From assembly GCF_900109935.1 (NCBI RefSeq), contig NZ_FOBV01000010.1, positions 79,610 to 143,609 on the forward strand: a stretch of DNA of 64,000 nt, in the 5' to 3' direction. A program made the translations under genes and the position numbers. Origin of the DNA: Chryseobacterium taichungense (GTDB lineage Bacteria > Bacteroidota > Bacteroidia > Flavobacteriales > Weeksellaceae). The notes beneath the pieces were generated by a model. That model saw nothing but the letters and a program-made list of their open reading frames with translations. It ran no database searches and was not told the DNA's origin. Every line of letters begins with the position of its first letter. Positions within the stretch are counted from its first letter, which is position 1. Shown piece by piece: positions 40,134 through 48,800 of this stretch.

Positions 40134-41996
40134 ATGATTTCAGAAATATATGATGTAATAGTCGTTGGTGCAGGTCATGCAGGATGTGAAGCCGCAGCTG
40201 CTGCAGCGAACCTTGGTTCAAAAACGCTCCTCATAACCATGAATATGCAGACCATTGGACAGATGAGCTGCAACCCTGCAATGGGAGGTATTGCCAAAGG
40301 ACAAATTGTTCGTGAAATCGATGCAATGGGAGGATATTCAGGAATTGTTGCCGACAAATCTGCAATACAATTTAAAATGCTGAACCTCTCTAAAGGTCCT
40401 GCCATGTGGTCTCCAAGAACCCAAAATGACAGAATGCTTTTTGCAGAAGAATGGCGTTTGGCATTAGAAAACACACCCAATCTTGACTTTTTTCAGGACA
40501 TGGTAAAACAGCTTATTGTAGAAAATAATAAGGTTGTAGGAGTAGTAACCTCATTGGGAATTGAAATAAAAAGCCGTTCTGTAGTTCTTACTAATGGTAC
40601 TTTTCTTAATGGACTTATTCACGTTGGTGACAAACAACTCGGAGGCGGAAGAATGGGTGAACCAAGAGCTTTCGGAATAACCGAACAGTTGGTTTCTTTA
40701 GGTTTTGAAGCCGGAAGAATGAAAACTGGTACACCCCCAAGAGTGGATGGAAGAAGCCTGGATTATTCTAAAATGGAAGAACAAAAAGGAGATGAAAATC
40801 CTCAGAAATTCAGTTATTTAGATACTCCAAAATTAACTAAACAATTAAGCTGTCACATCGTTTATACAAACGAAACAGTACACGATATTTTACGTGAAGG
40901 ATTCGACAGAAGTCCGATGTTTAATGGTACTATTCAAAGCTTAGGCCCAAGATACTGTCCGAGTATAGAAGATAAGATCAACCGTTTTGCAGAGAGAAAC
41001 AGACATCAGCTATTTGTAGAACCTGAAGGCTGGAAAACAGTAGAAATCTATGTAAATGGTTTCAGTTCTTCTCTTCCTGAAGATGTTCAAATAAAAGCGA
41101 TGAAACATATTCCAGGTTTTGAGAATGTAAAAGTTTTCCGTCCCGGATATGCCATTGAGTATGACTACTTCCCTCCTACCCAATTGAAGCATACATTGGA
41201 GACAAAACTCATCGATAATTTATATTTTGCAGGACAGATAAACGGTACAACAGGTTACGAAGAAGCGGCTGGACAAGGCCTAATTGCAGGTATAAATGCA
41301 CATAATAAAGTACATGAAAAAGATGAATTTATCCTTAACAGGGATGAAGCTTATATAGGAGTACTAATTGATGATCTTATCACAAAAGGAACTGAAGAAC
41401 CTTACAGAATGTTTACTTCCAGAGCCGAATACCGACTTCTTTTAAGACAGGACAATGCCGATATTAGACTTACAAAAAAAGCATTTGACCTAGGATTAGC
41501 AAAAGAAGAGAGATTAAAAAGAGTTGAAGAGAAAGTAGCTAAAAGTGAAGAACTTGAAGGCTTTCTACGAGAAATGTCTTTAAAACCGGGAATGATCAAC
41601 CCTATCCTTGAAACTATTGAAAGCAGCCCTGTTGATCAGGCTTACAGAGCATCTCAGATTCTTACAAGGCCCAATATGACCCTAGAAAAACTCGAAAATA
41701 TTGAGCCTATTAAGGATTATGCATCAAAATATAACGATGAGATTAGAGAACAGGCTGAAATCAATATCAAGTATAAAGGCTATATTGAAAAAGAAAAAGA
41801 AAACGTCGCCAAGCTAAACAGATTAGAAAACATAAAAATCCCTGAAGATTTTGATTATTCAAAAATTTCAAGTCTCTCTGCAGAAGCAAAACAAAAAATG
41901 TCTAAAGTGAAACCGAAAACAATTGCTCAGGCAGGAAGAATTAGTGGTGTTTCACCAGCTGACATTAACGTTTTATTGGTCTATTTAGGCCGCTAA
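40134..41996 (+). CDS. mnmG: tRNA uridine 5-carboxymethylaminomethyl synthesis enzyme MnmG (GidA)
   Basis: 620 residues, full length. The FAD-binding motif is VVGAGHAGCEAA (residues 9-20). GidA signatures follow: CNPAMGGIAKGQIVREIDAMGG, GGGRMGEPRA, MKTGTPPRVDGR, GPRYCPSIEDKI and GQINGTTGYEEAAGQGLIAGINA. With MnmE it modifies U34 of certain tRNAs, the base that mnmA (also in this window) thiolates. It is flanked by two parS sites; mnmG often lies near the replication origin. Confidence 0.97.
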   Translation: MISEIYDVIVVGAGHAGCEAAAAAANLGSKTLLITMNMQTIGQMSCNPAMGGIAKGQIVREIDAMGGYSGIVADKSAIQFKMLNLSKGPAMWSPRTQNDRMLFAEEWRLALENTPNLDFFQDMVKQLIVENNKVVGVVTSLGIEIKSRSVVLTNGTFLNGLIHVGDKQLGGGRMGEPRAFGITEQLVSLGFEAGRMKTGTPPRVDGRSLDYSKMEEQKGDENPQKFSYLDTPKLTKQLSCHIVYTNETVHDILREGFDRSPMFNGTIQSLGPRYCPSIEDKINRFAERNRHQLFVEPEGWKTVEIYVNGFSSSLPEDVQIKAMKHIPGFENVKVFRPGYAIEYDYFPPTQLKHTLETKLIDNLYFAGQINGTTGYEEAAGQGLIAGINAHNKVHEKDEFILNRDEAYIGVLIDDLITKGTEEPYRMFTSRAEYRLLLRQDNADIRLTKKAFDLGLAKEERLKRVEEKVAKSEELEGFLREMSLKPGMINPILETIESSPVDQAYRASQILTRPNMTLEKLENIEPIKDYASKYNDEIREQAEINIKYKGYIEKEKENVAKLNRLENIKIPEDFDYSKISSLSAEAKQKMSKVKPKTIAQAGRISGVSPADINVLLVYLGR

Positions 41997-42004
41997 ATGA
42001 TAAA

Positions 42005-42020
42005 TGTTTCACGTGAAACA
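42005..42020. promoter_or_regulatory. parS site 2 (ParB binding)
   Basis: A second perfect TGTTTCACGTGAAACA palindrome 8 nt after the mnmG stop codon. The two sites are 1.9 kb apart. Confidence 0.92.
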
Positions 42021-42110
42021 TAAATAAATTTAAAGCGAAAATTAAGGTATTTATGAACGTATTATGAGCAATAGATATCTTAATTTTATTTATCATAGAA
42101 ACCAAATAAA

Positions 42111-42932
42111 ATGAAAATTAAAGATCATTTTCTTTCACAGGAAATATTTGAAATTAAAGAAACTGAAACAAAGGGAGTTTTTAAAACCTTCCCTATTCCG
42201 GAAAATATTTCTAAATATTATGAGAGTGAAGACTATATATCCCACCACCAGGATTCAGGAAGTTTAAAAGAAAAATTATATAAATTTCTGCAATCATTCA
42301 ATCTGCAATACAAGAAAACAATTCTTTTGGATCGAATTAAAAAAGGTTCAAAAGTTTTAGATTACGGTTGTGGAGCAGGTGAATTCGTAAAGTATATAGA
42401 AAATGATTTTACCGTTTTCGGATTTGAACCGGATGCTGATGCCAGAAACGCTGCAGCGGGTAAATTGTCAAAAGCAAAAATCTTGGATAATATAGATAGC
42501 ATTGAAGATCAAAGTCTGGATGCCATCACTTTATGGCATGTTTTCGAACATATTGAAAACCAGGATGAGATGCTCGAAGTTTTTAATAAAAAATTAAAAG
42601 ATAAAGGATTACTAATTATTGCTGTTCCCAACCCTACTTCTTATGATGCCTTACATTATAAAGAATTTTGGGCAGCTTATGATGTGCCAAGACATGTCTA
42701 CCATTTCACAAAAAATGGAATGCAAAATTTAATTAGTAAAAAGCCAAACTGGAAATTAAGAAAAATCAAACCTTTGGTTCTTGATTCATATTACATCTCA
42801 ATGTTAAGCGAAAAATACCAAAAATCATCCTTATTTTGGCTAAAAGCCATGTTCTTTGGAACAATTTCTAACGTAAAAGCACTTTTTTCGAACGAATTTT
42901 CAAGTTTGATATATATTATCGAAAAAAAGTAG
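42111..42932 (+). CDS. Class I SAM-dependent methyltransferase
   Basis: 273 residues. The Rossmann motif I VLDYGCGAGEFVKYI (about 82-96) and motif post-I VFGFEPD bind SAM. Motif IV LDAITLWHVFEHIENQDEML and the later LLIIAVPNP segment fit the Methyltransf_23 type, which in Bacteroidota is often linked to surface-polysaccharide or quinone-like modification. The substrate cannot be read from the sequence. It is a plus-strand gene on its own, about 90 nt after the second parS site, ending before a 43095-43121 terminator. Confidence 0.85.
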   Translation: MKIKDHFLSQEIFEIKETETKGVFKTFPIPENISKYYESEDYISHHQDSGSLKEKLYKFLQSFNLQYKKTILLDRIKKGSKVLDYGCGAGEFVKYIENDFTVFGFEPDADARNAAAGKLSKAKILDNIDSIEDQSLDAITLWHVFEHIENQDEMLEVFNKKLKDKGLLIIAVPNPTSYDALHYKEFWAAYDVPRHVYHFTKNGMQNLISKKPNWKLRKIKPLVLDSYYISMLSEKYQKSSLFWLKAMFFGTISNVKALFSNEFSSLIYIIEKK

Positions 42933-43094
42933 AAAATGGATTTTTGACCTATTTATGAAGGTCATTTTTCATTAATATTTGTTGAAAATTTGTTAATATA
43001 TATAAAATTTAAGTAAAATCAGTCCTTTTTTAATTCTAAGAGTCACTGAGAATCGTTTAGAAATTTACATAATCTTATTTTAAGAATATAAAAT

Positions 43095-43121
43095 AAAACC
43101 CAGCAAAATATGCTGGGTTTT
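43095..43121. terminator. Bidirectional terminator between the methyltransferase and pgk
   Basis: AAAACCCAGCA pairs with TGCTGGGTTTT over an AAATA loop, an 11-bp perfect stem with A/T runs at both ends. Confidence 0.9.
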
Positions 43122-43141
43122 GAATTTATAAAATAAATTTA

Positions 43142-44332
43142 TTAATTATTAATCGCTGCTACACCCGGAAGTTCCAAACCTTCCAGACTTTCCAGCATCG
43201 CACCTCCGCCTGTAGAAACATAGCTCACTTTATCAGCATAGCCAAACTGCTTTACAAAAGCAACACTATCTCCTCCTCCCACTAAAGAGAAAGCTCCCTG
43301 TTTAGTTGCTTCAGCAATACTATCACCAAGAGCAATTGTTCCTGCAGCAAAATTTGACATTTCAAAAACACCGATCGGACCATTCCAAAGAATAGTTCTA
43401 GAGTCTAGCAATACATCATTAAACTGATCTCTTGACTTTGGTCCTGCATCCATTCCCATCCAACCTTCTGGAATCGCATAGATATCAGCCTCTTTCCTCT
43501 CTGCATCATTACTGAAACTTTCAGCAACAATCGTATCAATAGGAAGATAAACCTTTACATTATGTTCTTTTGCTTTTCCTAAAATTTCAAGTGCTAAAGG
43601 CAATTTATCTTCTTCTACCAGAGAAGTTCCAATTTTTCCGCCAAGAGCTTTAATGAATGTAAAAGCCATTCCACCACCTATAATTAAATTATCTACAGCC
43701 GGAAGAATATTCTCTATAATGGTAATTTTTGTGGAAACTTTAGATCCTCCAAGTATCGCTGTTACAGGACGTTCACCGGATTTTAACACTTTATCAATCG
43801 CTTGAAGCTCTTTAGCCATTAACAAACCGAAAAATTTAGTTGAAGGGAAAAACTGAGCAATTACAGCTGTAGATGCATGAGCTCTGTGTGCAGTTCCAAA
43901 GGCATCATTCACATAAGCATCTCCTAATTTTGAAAGCTTTTCAGCAAATGCTTCATCTCCTTTTTCTTCTTCATTATGAAAACGTAGATTTTCCAATAAA
44001 AGGATTTCACCAGGTTGAAGATCAGCAGCAGCCTGTTCCGCCTTCTCCCCTACACATTCTTCAACGAATTTAACCTGGTGTCCCAAAACATCAGATACTT
44101 CATTTACAATATGTTTAAGTGAGAATTGGTCATTTACCTCTCCCTTAGGTCTTCCAAGATGTGCCATAAGAATTACAGCTCCTCCATCATGAAGAATCTT
44201 TTCCACCGTAGGCTTTACCGCCACGATTCGGGTATTATCTGTTACTTTAAGCTGATCATCCTGAGGAACGTTAAAATCTACTCTTACGAGCGCTTTTTTC
44301 CCGTTAAAATTGAAATCATTGATTGTTTTCAT
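43142..44332 (-). CDS. pgk: Phosphoglycerate kinase
   Basis: 396 residues, full length. N-domain: KALVRVDFNVP, DGGAVILMAHLGRPKG and ENLRFHNEEEKGD. C-domain: TAILGGSKVSTKI, LIIGGGMAFTF, and the ATP loop LVGGGDSVAFVKQFG followed by STGGGAMLE. It makes ATP and 3-phosphoglycerate in glycolysis. It stands alone. A -7-like TACATTTG on the minus strand lies at 44439-44446. Confidence 0.97.
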   Translation of the reverse strand: MKTINDFNFNGKKALVRVDFNVPQDDQLKVTDNTRIVAVKPTVEKILHDGGAVILMAHLGRPKGEVNDQFSLKHIVNEVSDVLGHQVKFVEECVGEKAEQAAADLQPGEILLLENLRFHNEEEKGDEAFAEKLSKLGDAYVNDAFGTAHRAHASTAVIAQFFPSTKFFGLLMAKELQAIDKVLKSGERPVTAILGGSKVSTKITIIENILPAVDNLIIGGGMAFTFIKALGGKIGTSLVEEDKLPLALEILGKAKEHNVKVYLPIDTIVAESFSNDAERKEADIYAIPEGWMGMDAGPKSRDQFNDVLLDSRTILWNGPIGVFEMSNFAAGTIALGDSIAEATKQGAFSLVGGGDSVAFVKQFGYADKVSYVSTGGGAMLESLEGLELPGVAAINN

Positions 44333-44969
44333 ATGTACATTTATATTATTTCTTCAAGTCTTCTGAACCAATTATTAGCGCAGGATTACTACAAACCTGC
44401 TGCCAGCCGGCTCCATTTCTATCGTTGAATTACTTTCACAAATGTAAGATTTTAAAATTTTTGAATTGCCGCAACCCGATAAAAGTTTTCAGAAAAGTTT
44501 CCCGCAAACCCAACAAACAACTATCAACAATTTTCTCTTTCTTAAAAAAAAGAATACGTCATTGTTGTTGAGTGTTGTGAATTTAGGGGATAAGTTTTTG
44601 TTAAAATTTTCATAACACTTAATTTTATATTCAATTCACATTTTATTTACATTATAAATTATTGTAAATCTGATTTTTCAGATGGTTACTAACAATTATT
44701 GATAAGTTTTCCCCAATTTCCTTTATTGATAAGTGATTTCCGGAAAAACTCAAGAATTCCTGCAAAAAAGTTTTTTGAAAATTTTAACATTTTTTTTGGT
44801 CGAAGTTTTCATTACAAATTTTTCCAATGTTACGAAACATTTATTTTACCAGAGTTATCCACAGTTATTCACAATGCTTTTCACAATTTACTCCCGAAAG
44901 ACTAACACACATTGTTATTATTCTTACCTTTGTTATGAAATAAATCTAGAAAGACTATATAGAACAGTT
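44333..44969. other. oriC: Candidate replication-origin region (oriC) with tandem DnaA boxes
   Basis: A 637-bp gene-free gap between divergent pgk and rpiB. A consensus DnaA box TTATCCACA lies at 44855-44863. Directly after it, ten bases on, is TTATTCACA (44865-44873), then CTTTTCACA (44877-44885, one mismatch). All three face the same way. The 300 bases to their left are very AT-rich and could serve as the unwinding element; they hold GATAAGT three times (about 44589, 44701 and 44728). Two perfect parS sites lie 2.8-4.8 kb away. dnaA is not in the window, so the call rests on sequence motifs only. Confidence 0.45.
44439..44446 (-). promoter_or_regulatory. -7 element upstream of pgk
   Basis: The minus strand reads TACATTTG (TAnnTTTG), about 107 nt before the pgk start codon. 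Confidence 0.4.
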
Positions 44970-45404
44970 ATGAAAAGAAAAATTGCGCTGGCGGCCGACC
45001 ATGCTGGCTTTGAATATAAGGAGATTGTGAAAAACTATCTTTCAGAAAAGTTTGAGGTTCAGGATTTTGGAACGTTCTCCACAGACAGTGTGGATTATCC
45101 GGACTTTGTACATCCTGCGGCGACATCAGTAGAAAACAGAGAAAATGAGCTGGGAATTCTATTTTGCGGAAGCGGAAACGGAGTGCAGATTACCGCCAAC
45201 AAGCATCAGAAAATTCGTTGCGCGCTATGCTGGATGCCTGAAATTGCTTCCCTGGCAAGGCAGCACAATGATGCCAATATGATTTCTATACCTGCAAGAT
45301 TCATTTCAAAAGAACTGGCTATCGAAATTGTAGATAAATTCCTTTCAACAGATTTCGAAGGCGGAAGACATCAGAACAGAGTTGATAAAATAACATACTG
45401 CTAA
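44970..45404 (+). CDS. rpiB: Ribose-5-phosphate isomerase B
   Basis: 144 residues from ATG 44970 (MKRKIALAADHAGFEYKEIV). A longer frame upstream crosses the DnaA-box region and is not protein-like. The RpiB motifs DHAGFEYK and CGSGNGVQITANK (with active-site Cys and anion hole) are present, and FLSTDFEGGRHQNRVDKI closes the fold. It interconverts ribose 5-phosphate and ribulose 5-phosphate. It ends at a perfect 11-bp hairpin. Confidence 0.95.
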   Translation: MKRKIALAADHAGFEYKEIVKNYLSEKFEVQDFGTFSTDSVDYPDFVHPAATSVENRENELGILFCGSGNGVQITANKHQKIRCALCWMPEIASLARQHNDANMISIPARFISKELAIEIVDKFLSTDFEGGRHQNRVDKITYC

Positions 45405-45410
45405 AATATA

Positions 45411-45438
45411 AAGGCTTGTAAATCAAATTACAAGCCTT
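45411..45438 (+). terminator. Terminator after rpiB
   Basis: AAGGCTTGTAA (45411-45421) pairs perfectly with TTACAAGCCTT (45428-45438), followed by an AT-rich tract (ATTTATTTTTTATTTT). Confidence 0.88.
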
Positions 45439-45760
45439 ATTTATTTTTTATTTTGTATATTTGCAACGTCCGACAGGATTTACCATCCTGTCATTTCCAC
45501 TAAACCTATTATAAATATTAAAACATATTTAATAAAAGGTTTTTCCCCACACTTCTCCATTTTTGTATTAAATTTATACAAAACTAAAAATTCTGACCAC
45601 CGAAAAGTTGGAAAGAAAATTGATGTTGCCTTCAAAAACAGGCTTTGGAACATATGTGATATTCTCGTAAAACTGATTTCTGCCAATATAGATGATCGTT
45701 GTAAAGATTTACAAATTGCAGACAATATCAACGAATACACAAATAATTAAAATTTAAAAA
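45439..45760 (+). other. Long leader/promoter region of rnr
   Basis: About 320 bases without a convincing ORF. A TATATTTG -7 element lies at 45456-45463, so transcription should start near 45470 and leave a 5' leader of about 290 nt. The leader opens with a perfect hairpin (GACAGGAT-TTACC-ATCCTGTC, 45471-45491). Its last half reads open in one frame to a stop at 45750 but lacks a usable start codon. Confidence 0.5.
45456..45463 (+). promoter_or_regulatory. -7 element of the rnr promoter
   Basis: TATATTTG fits TAnnTTTG exactly and lies 18 nt after the rpiB terminator, a natural place for the next promoter. Confidence 0.55.
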
Positions 45761-47914
45761 ATGCCAAAAAAAAGAAAATATATAAGTCAGAAAAATGATC
45801 ATAAACTACAGGAAATCGGAAGATTAATCCTGCGTTTTATGAATGAAAATTCCACGAAAATTTACAATTACAAACAAATTTCAGACGGAATTGATTATAA
45901 AAATCCCAGACAGCGGGAACTCGTGATACAGGCTTTGCACAGACTGCAGGCTGCTGAAAGAATAAAGGAAACAGAAAAAGGAAAATATATTGTTAATCTC
46001 AATATTAAAGGGACACTGACTGGAATTATCGATTTTAACCAATCAGGAAATGCCTATGTGAATGTTGAAGGTTTGGAAGATGATATCTTTATCCATTCAA
46101 AAAATGTAAAAGATGCTTTACAGGGCGATAAAGTTTTAATCGTTACTTATACTTATAAAGGAAAAAAACTGGAAGGCTCTGTACTTGAAGTTCTTGAAAG
46201 AACAAGAACAGAATTTGTGGGAACGCTCCAGGTTGTTGCTCATAAAGATTTCGGATTTGTGGTTTGTGATAAAAAGACCATTAATACGGATATTTTTATT
46301 CCAAAAGGAAAATTCGGAGGTGCTGAAGATGGCGATAAAGTCGTAGTAAAAATGACAGAGTGGAGACCTGGAGATAAAAATCCTGAAGGAGAAATCATTC
46401 AGGTATTGGGAGCACCTGGAGAGCACGAAACAGAGATCCATTCCATTCTTGCAGAATACGGCTTACCTTATACATTCCCTGAAGAAGTAGAAAGAGACGC
46501 CGACAAAATCGACCGTAGCATCAGTGATGAAGAAGTAGCAAAACGCTGGGATATGAGAGGGATCACAACTTTTACCATTGACCCTAAAGACGCTAAAGAT
46601 TTTGATGATGCCTTGTCTATCAGAAAACTGGAAAACGGAAATTGGGAAATTGGTGTTCACATTGCAGACGTTTCGCATTATGTAGTCCCGGGTACGATTC
46701 TCGATGACGAAGCTAACCAGAGAGCAACTTCTGTTTATTTGGTAGACCGCGTGGTGCCGATGCTTCCTGAAGTATTGAGTAATGATGTTTGCTCACTTCG
46801 TCCAAACGAAGATAAATTCACATTTTCTGCCGTTTTTGAGCTGGATGATGACGCCAAAATTAAAAAGCAATGGTTTGGTAGAACGGTTATTCATTCAGAC
46901 AGAAGATTTACCTACGAAGAAGCCCAGGAAAGAATTGAAACAAAACAGGGCGATTTACAGGAAGAAATCAATGTTCTGGACAGGCTTGCAAAGATTATGC
47001 GTGAAGAACGCATCAGAAAGGGTGCTATTACATTCGACAGAAGTGAAGTACGATTTAATCTTGATGAAAATAATGAGCCGGTTGGAGTATATTTTAAAAT
47101 CAGTAAGGATTCAAATCACCTGATTGAAGAGTTTATGTTACTGGCGAATAAAAAAGTGTCTGAATTTGTTTCATTAAACAAAAAAGGAGATATTACTCAA
47201 AATACCTTTATCTACAGGGTTCACGATGATCCGGATCCCGCAAAATTAGAATCATTAAGAGATTTTGTTTCAACATTCGGATACAAGATGGATCTGGCCA
47301 ACAGTAAAAAGGTAGCTGAATCTCTGAACAGATTATTACACGACGTCAAAGGAAAAGGCGAAGAAAATATGATTGAAACGCTGGCCATGAGAAGTATGAG
47401 TAAGGCTGTTTATTCTACAGAACCGATCGGGCATTACGGCCTTGGTTTTGACTACTATAGCCACTTCACCTCTCCTATCCGTCGTTATCCGGATCTTATT
47501 GCACACCGGTTGCTGCAGCATTATCTCGATGGAGGTAAATCACCGAACAAAGCCGAGCTGGAAGAAAAAGCAAAGCACTGCAGCTCTATGGAGCGTCTGG
47601 CTGCTGATGCAGAAAGAGATTCCATCAAATTCATGCAGGTGAAATTTATGGAAAAACATTTAGGTGAGACTTTCAGTGGTGTGATTTCAGGAGTCGCAGA
47701 ATTTGGTTTCTGGGTCGAAATTCCTGAAAATGGTGCGGAAGGTTTGATTAAATTGAGAGATCTTGTTGATGATTCCTATTCCTATGATGCCAAAACCTAC
47801 GCAGTTTACGGAATGAGACACGGAAAACGATATCAACTGGGAGATCAGGTACAGATCAAGGTCGTAAAAGCCAATCTGATTCAGAAACAGTTGGATTTTA
47901 AGATTGTAGATTAA
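45761..47914 (+). CDS. rnr: Ribonuclease R
   Basis: 717 residues. An N-terminal helix-turn-helix-like region is followed by cold-shock domains (GTLTGIIDFNQSGNAYVNVEGLEDDIFIHSKN, read in parts). The RNB catalytic domain has FTIDPKDAKDFDDALSI with the metal-binding aspartates, and the YSHFTSPIRRYPDLIAHRLL motif. A C-terminal S1 domain (FSGVISGVAEFGFWVEIPENGAEGLI) completes it. RNase R degrades structured RNA 3' to 5'. It has its own promoter with a long leader, and a terminator follows at 47932-47970. Confidence 0.96.
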   Translation: MPKKRKYISQKNDHKLQEIGRLILRFMNENSTKIYNYKQISDGIDYKNPRQRELVIQALHRLQAAERIKETEKGKYIVNLNIKGTLTGIIDFNQSGNAYVNVEGLEDDIFIHSKNVKDALQGDKVLIVTYTYKGKKLEGSVLEVLERTRTEFVGTLQVVAHKDFGFVVCDKKTINTDIFIPKGKFGGAEDGDKVVVKMTEWRPGDKNPEGEIIQVLGAPGEHETEIHSILAEYGLPYTFPEEVERDADKIDRSISDEEVAKRWDMRGITTFTIDPKDAKDFDDALSIRKLENGNWEIGVHIADVSHYVVPGTILDDEANQRATSVYLVDRVVPMLPEVLSNDVCSLRPNEDKFTFSAVFELDDDAKIKKQWFGRTVIHSDRRFTYEEAQERIETKQGDLQEEINVLDRLAKIMREERIRKGAITFDRSEVRFNLDENNEPVGVYFKISKDSNHLIEEFMLLANKKVSEFVSLNKKGDITQNTFIYRVHDDPDPAKLESLRDFVSTFGYKMDLANSKKVAESLNRLLHDVKGKGEENMIETLAMRSMSKAVYSTEPIGHYGLGFDYYSHFTSPIRRYPDLIAHRLLQHYLDGGKSPNKAELEEKAKHCSSMERLAADAERDSIKFMQVKFMEKHLGETFSGVISGVAEFGFWVEIPENGAEGLIKLRDLVDDSYSYDAKTYAVYGMRHGKRYQLGDQVQIKVVKANLIQKQLDFKIVD

Positions 47915-47931
47915 TAAAAAATTTAAATAGG

Positions 47932-47970
47932 AATTCCGTTTTACAAGTATGGTGAAACGGAATTTTGTTT
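47932..47970 (+). terminator. Terminator after rnr
   Basis: AATTCCGTTT (47932-47941) pairs with AAACGGAATT (47955-47964) over a 13-nt loop, followed by TTGTTTTT. Confidence 0.8.
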
Positions 47971-48074
47971 TTATGGTTAAAATATTTATGATTTATATGA
48001 AATTATTTTAAATAAATCTTTTCTTAAATCTTGAGTTATTGAATAATTAAATCATAAAGTTTAAATTTGTATAA

Positions 48075-48800
48075 ATGAATGAAAATTCAGATTTTCATTT
48101 AAAAAATTACTTGATGTTTGAACTTATATTATCTGCAGTCATATTAGGATTCATGCTGAGTCTCGTTTTTATAGGACCGATATTTTTCCTTTTGATCGAA
48201 ACCAGCTTCTCCAGAGGCCCGAAACATGCATTAGCTTTGGATATTGGAGTCATATCGGCAGATTTGCTTTGCATATTGGCAGCTTATTATGCGAGTGCAG
48301 ATATTGTAACATTAATTGATAAACATCCCGGTTTTTACAGAATTACATCCATCCTGATCTTTGTATACGGAATTGTAATGTTGGTCACGAAGACCAAGAT
48401 GCATATTCCCGGGGAAGAAAAATTTATAAATCAGAATTATTTCAAAACTTTTATTAATGGTTTTTTCTTTAATCTTTTGAATGTGGGAGTAATTTTATTC
48501 TGGCTGGTAACGGTAATTTCTGTGAGAAATCAATATCCCGATACCAGCAATTTTATTTTATACATCGGAATTGTTATTGCTACCTATCTCTCTATTGATC
48601 TGGCCAAGATCTTCCTTGCTAAGCAGTTTCATGATAAACTCACGCAAAAACTCGCAAATAAAATCAGAAGAATTGTTGGCGGAATACTTATCGTCTTCAG
48701 TTTCTTTATTTTTTTACAGAGTTTCAAAAAATTCAACCAGTTTGATAAAAGGCTTGAAGAAGCGGAAAAAACAGAGGTAAAATACCAAAAACAGAAATGA
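48075..48800 (+). CDS. LysE/RhtB-family exporter
   Basis: 241 residues (or 228 from an ATG at 48114, MFELILSAVILG). Six membrane helices are seen, with the LysE-type first helix and GPIFFLLIETSFSRGPKHALALDIGVISADLLCILAAYY region (read in parts), which carries the conserved G-P and the small-residue helix. These proteins export amino acids or related compounds; the substrate is not known. It overlaps the next gene by 4 nt (ATGA) and is co-transcribed with it. Confidence 0.85.
   Translation: MNENSDFHLKNYLMFELILSAVILGFMLSLVFIGPIFFLLIETSFSRGPKHALALDIGVISADLLCILAAYYASADIVTLIDKHPGFYRITSILIFVYGIVMLVTKTKMHIPGEEKFINQNYFKTFINGFFFNLLNVGVILFWLVTVISVRNQYPDTSNFILYIGIVIATYLSIDLAKIFLAKQFHDKLTQKLANKIRRIVGGILIVFSFFIFLQSFKKFNQFDKRLEEAEKTEVKYQKQK

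Noticed and set aside
44733..44969. N-terminal extension of RpiB
   Set aside because: The 79 extra residues cross the DnaA-box region and are random in composition; the family start is at 44970.
45480..45740. 86-residue minus-strand ORF in the rnr leader, and an open plus-strand frame there
   Set aside because: The minus ORF is low-complexity and opposes the predicted transcript. The plus frame has no ATG, GTG or TTG start.
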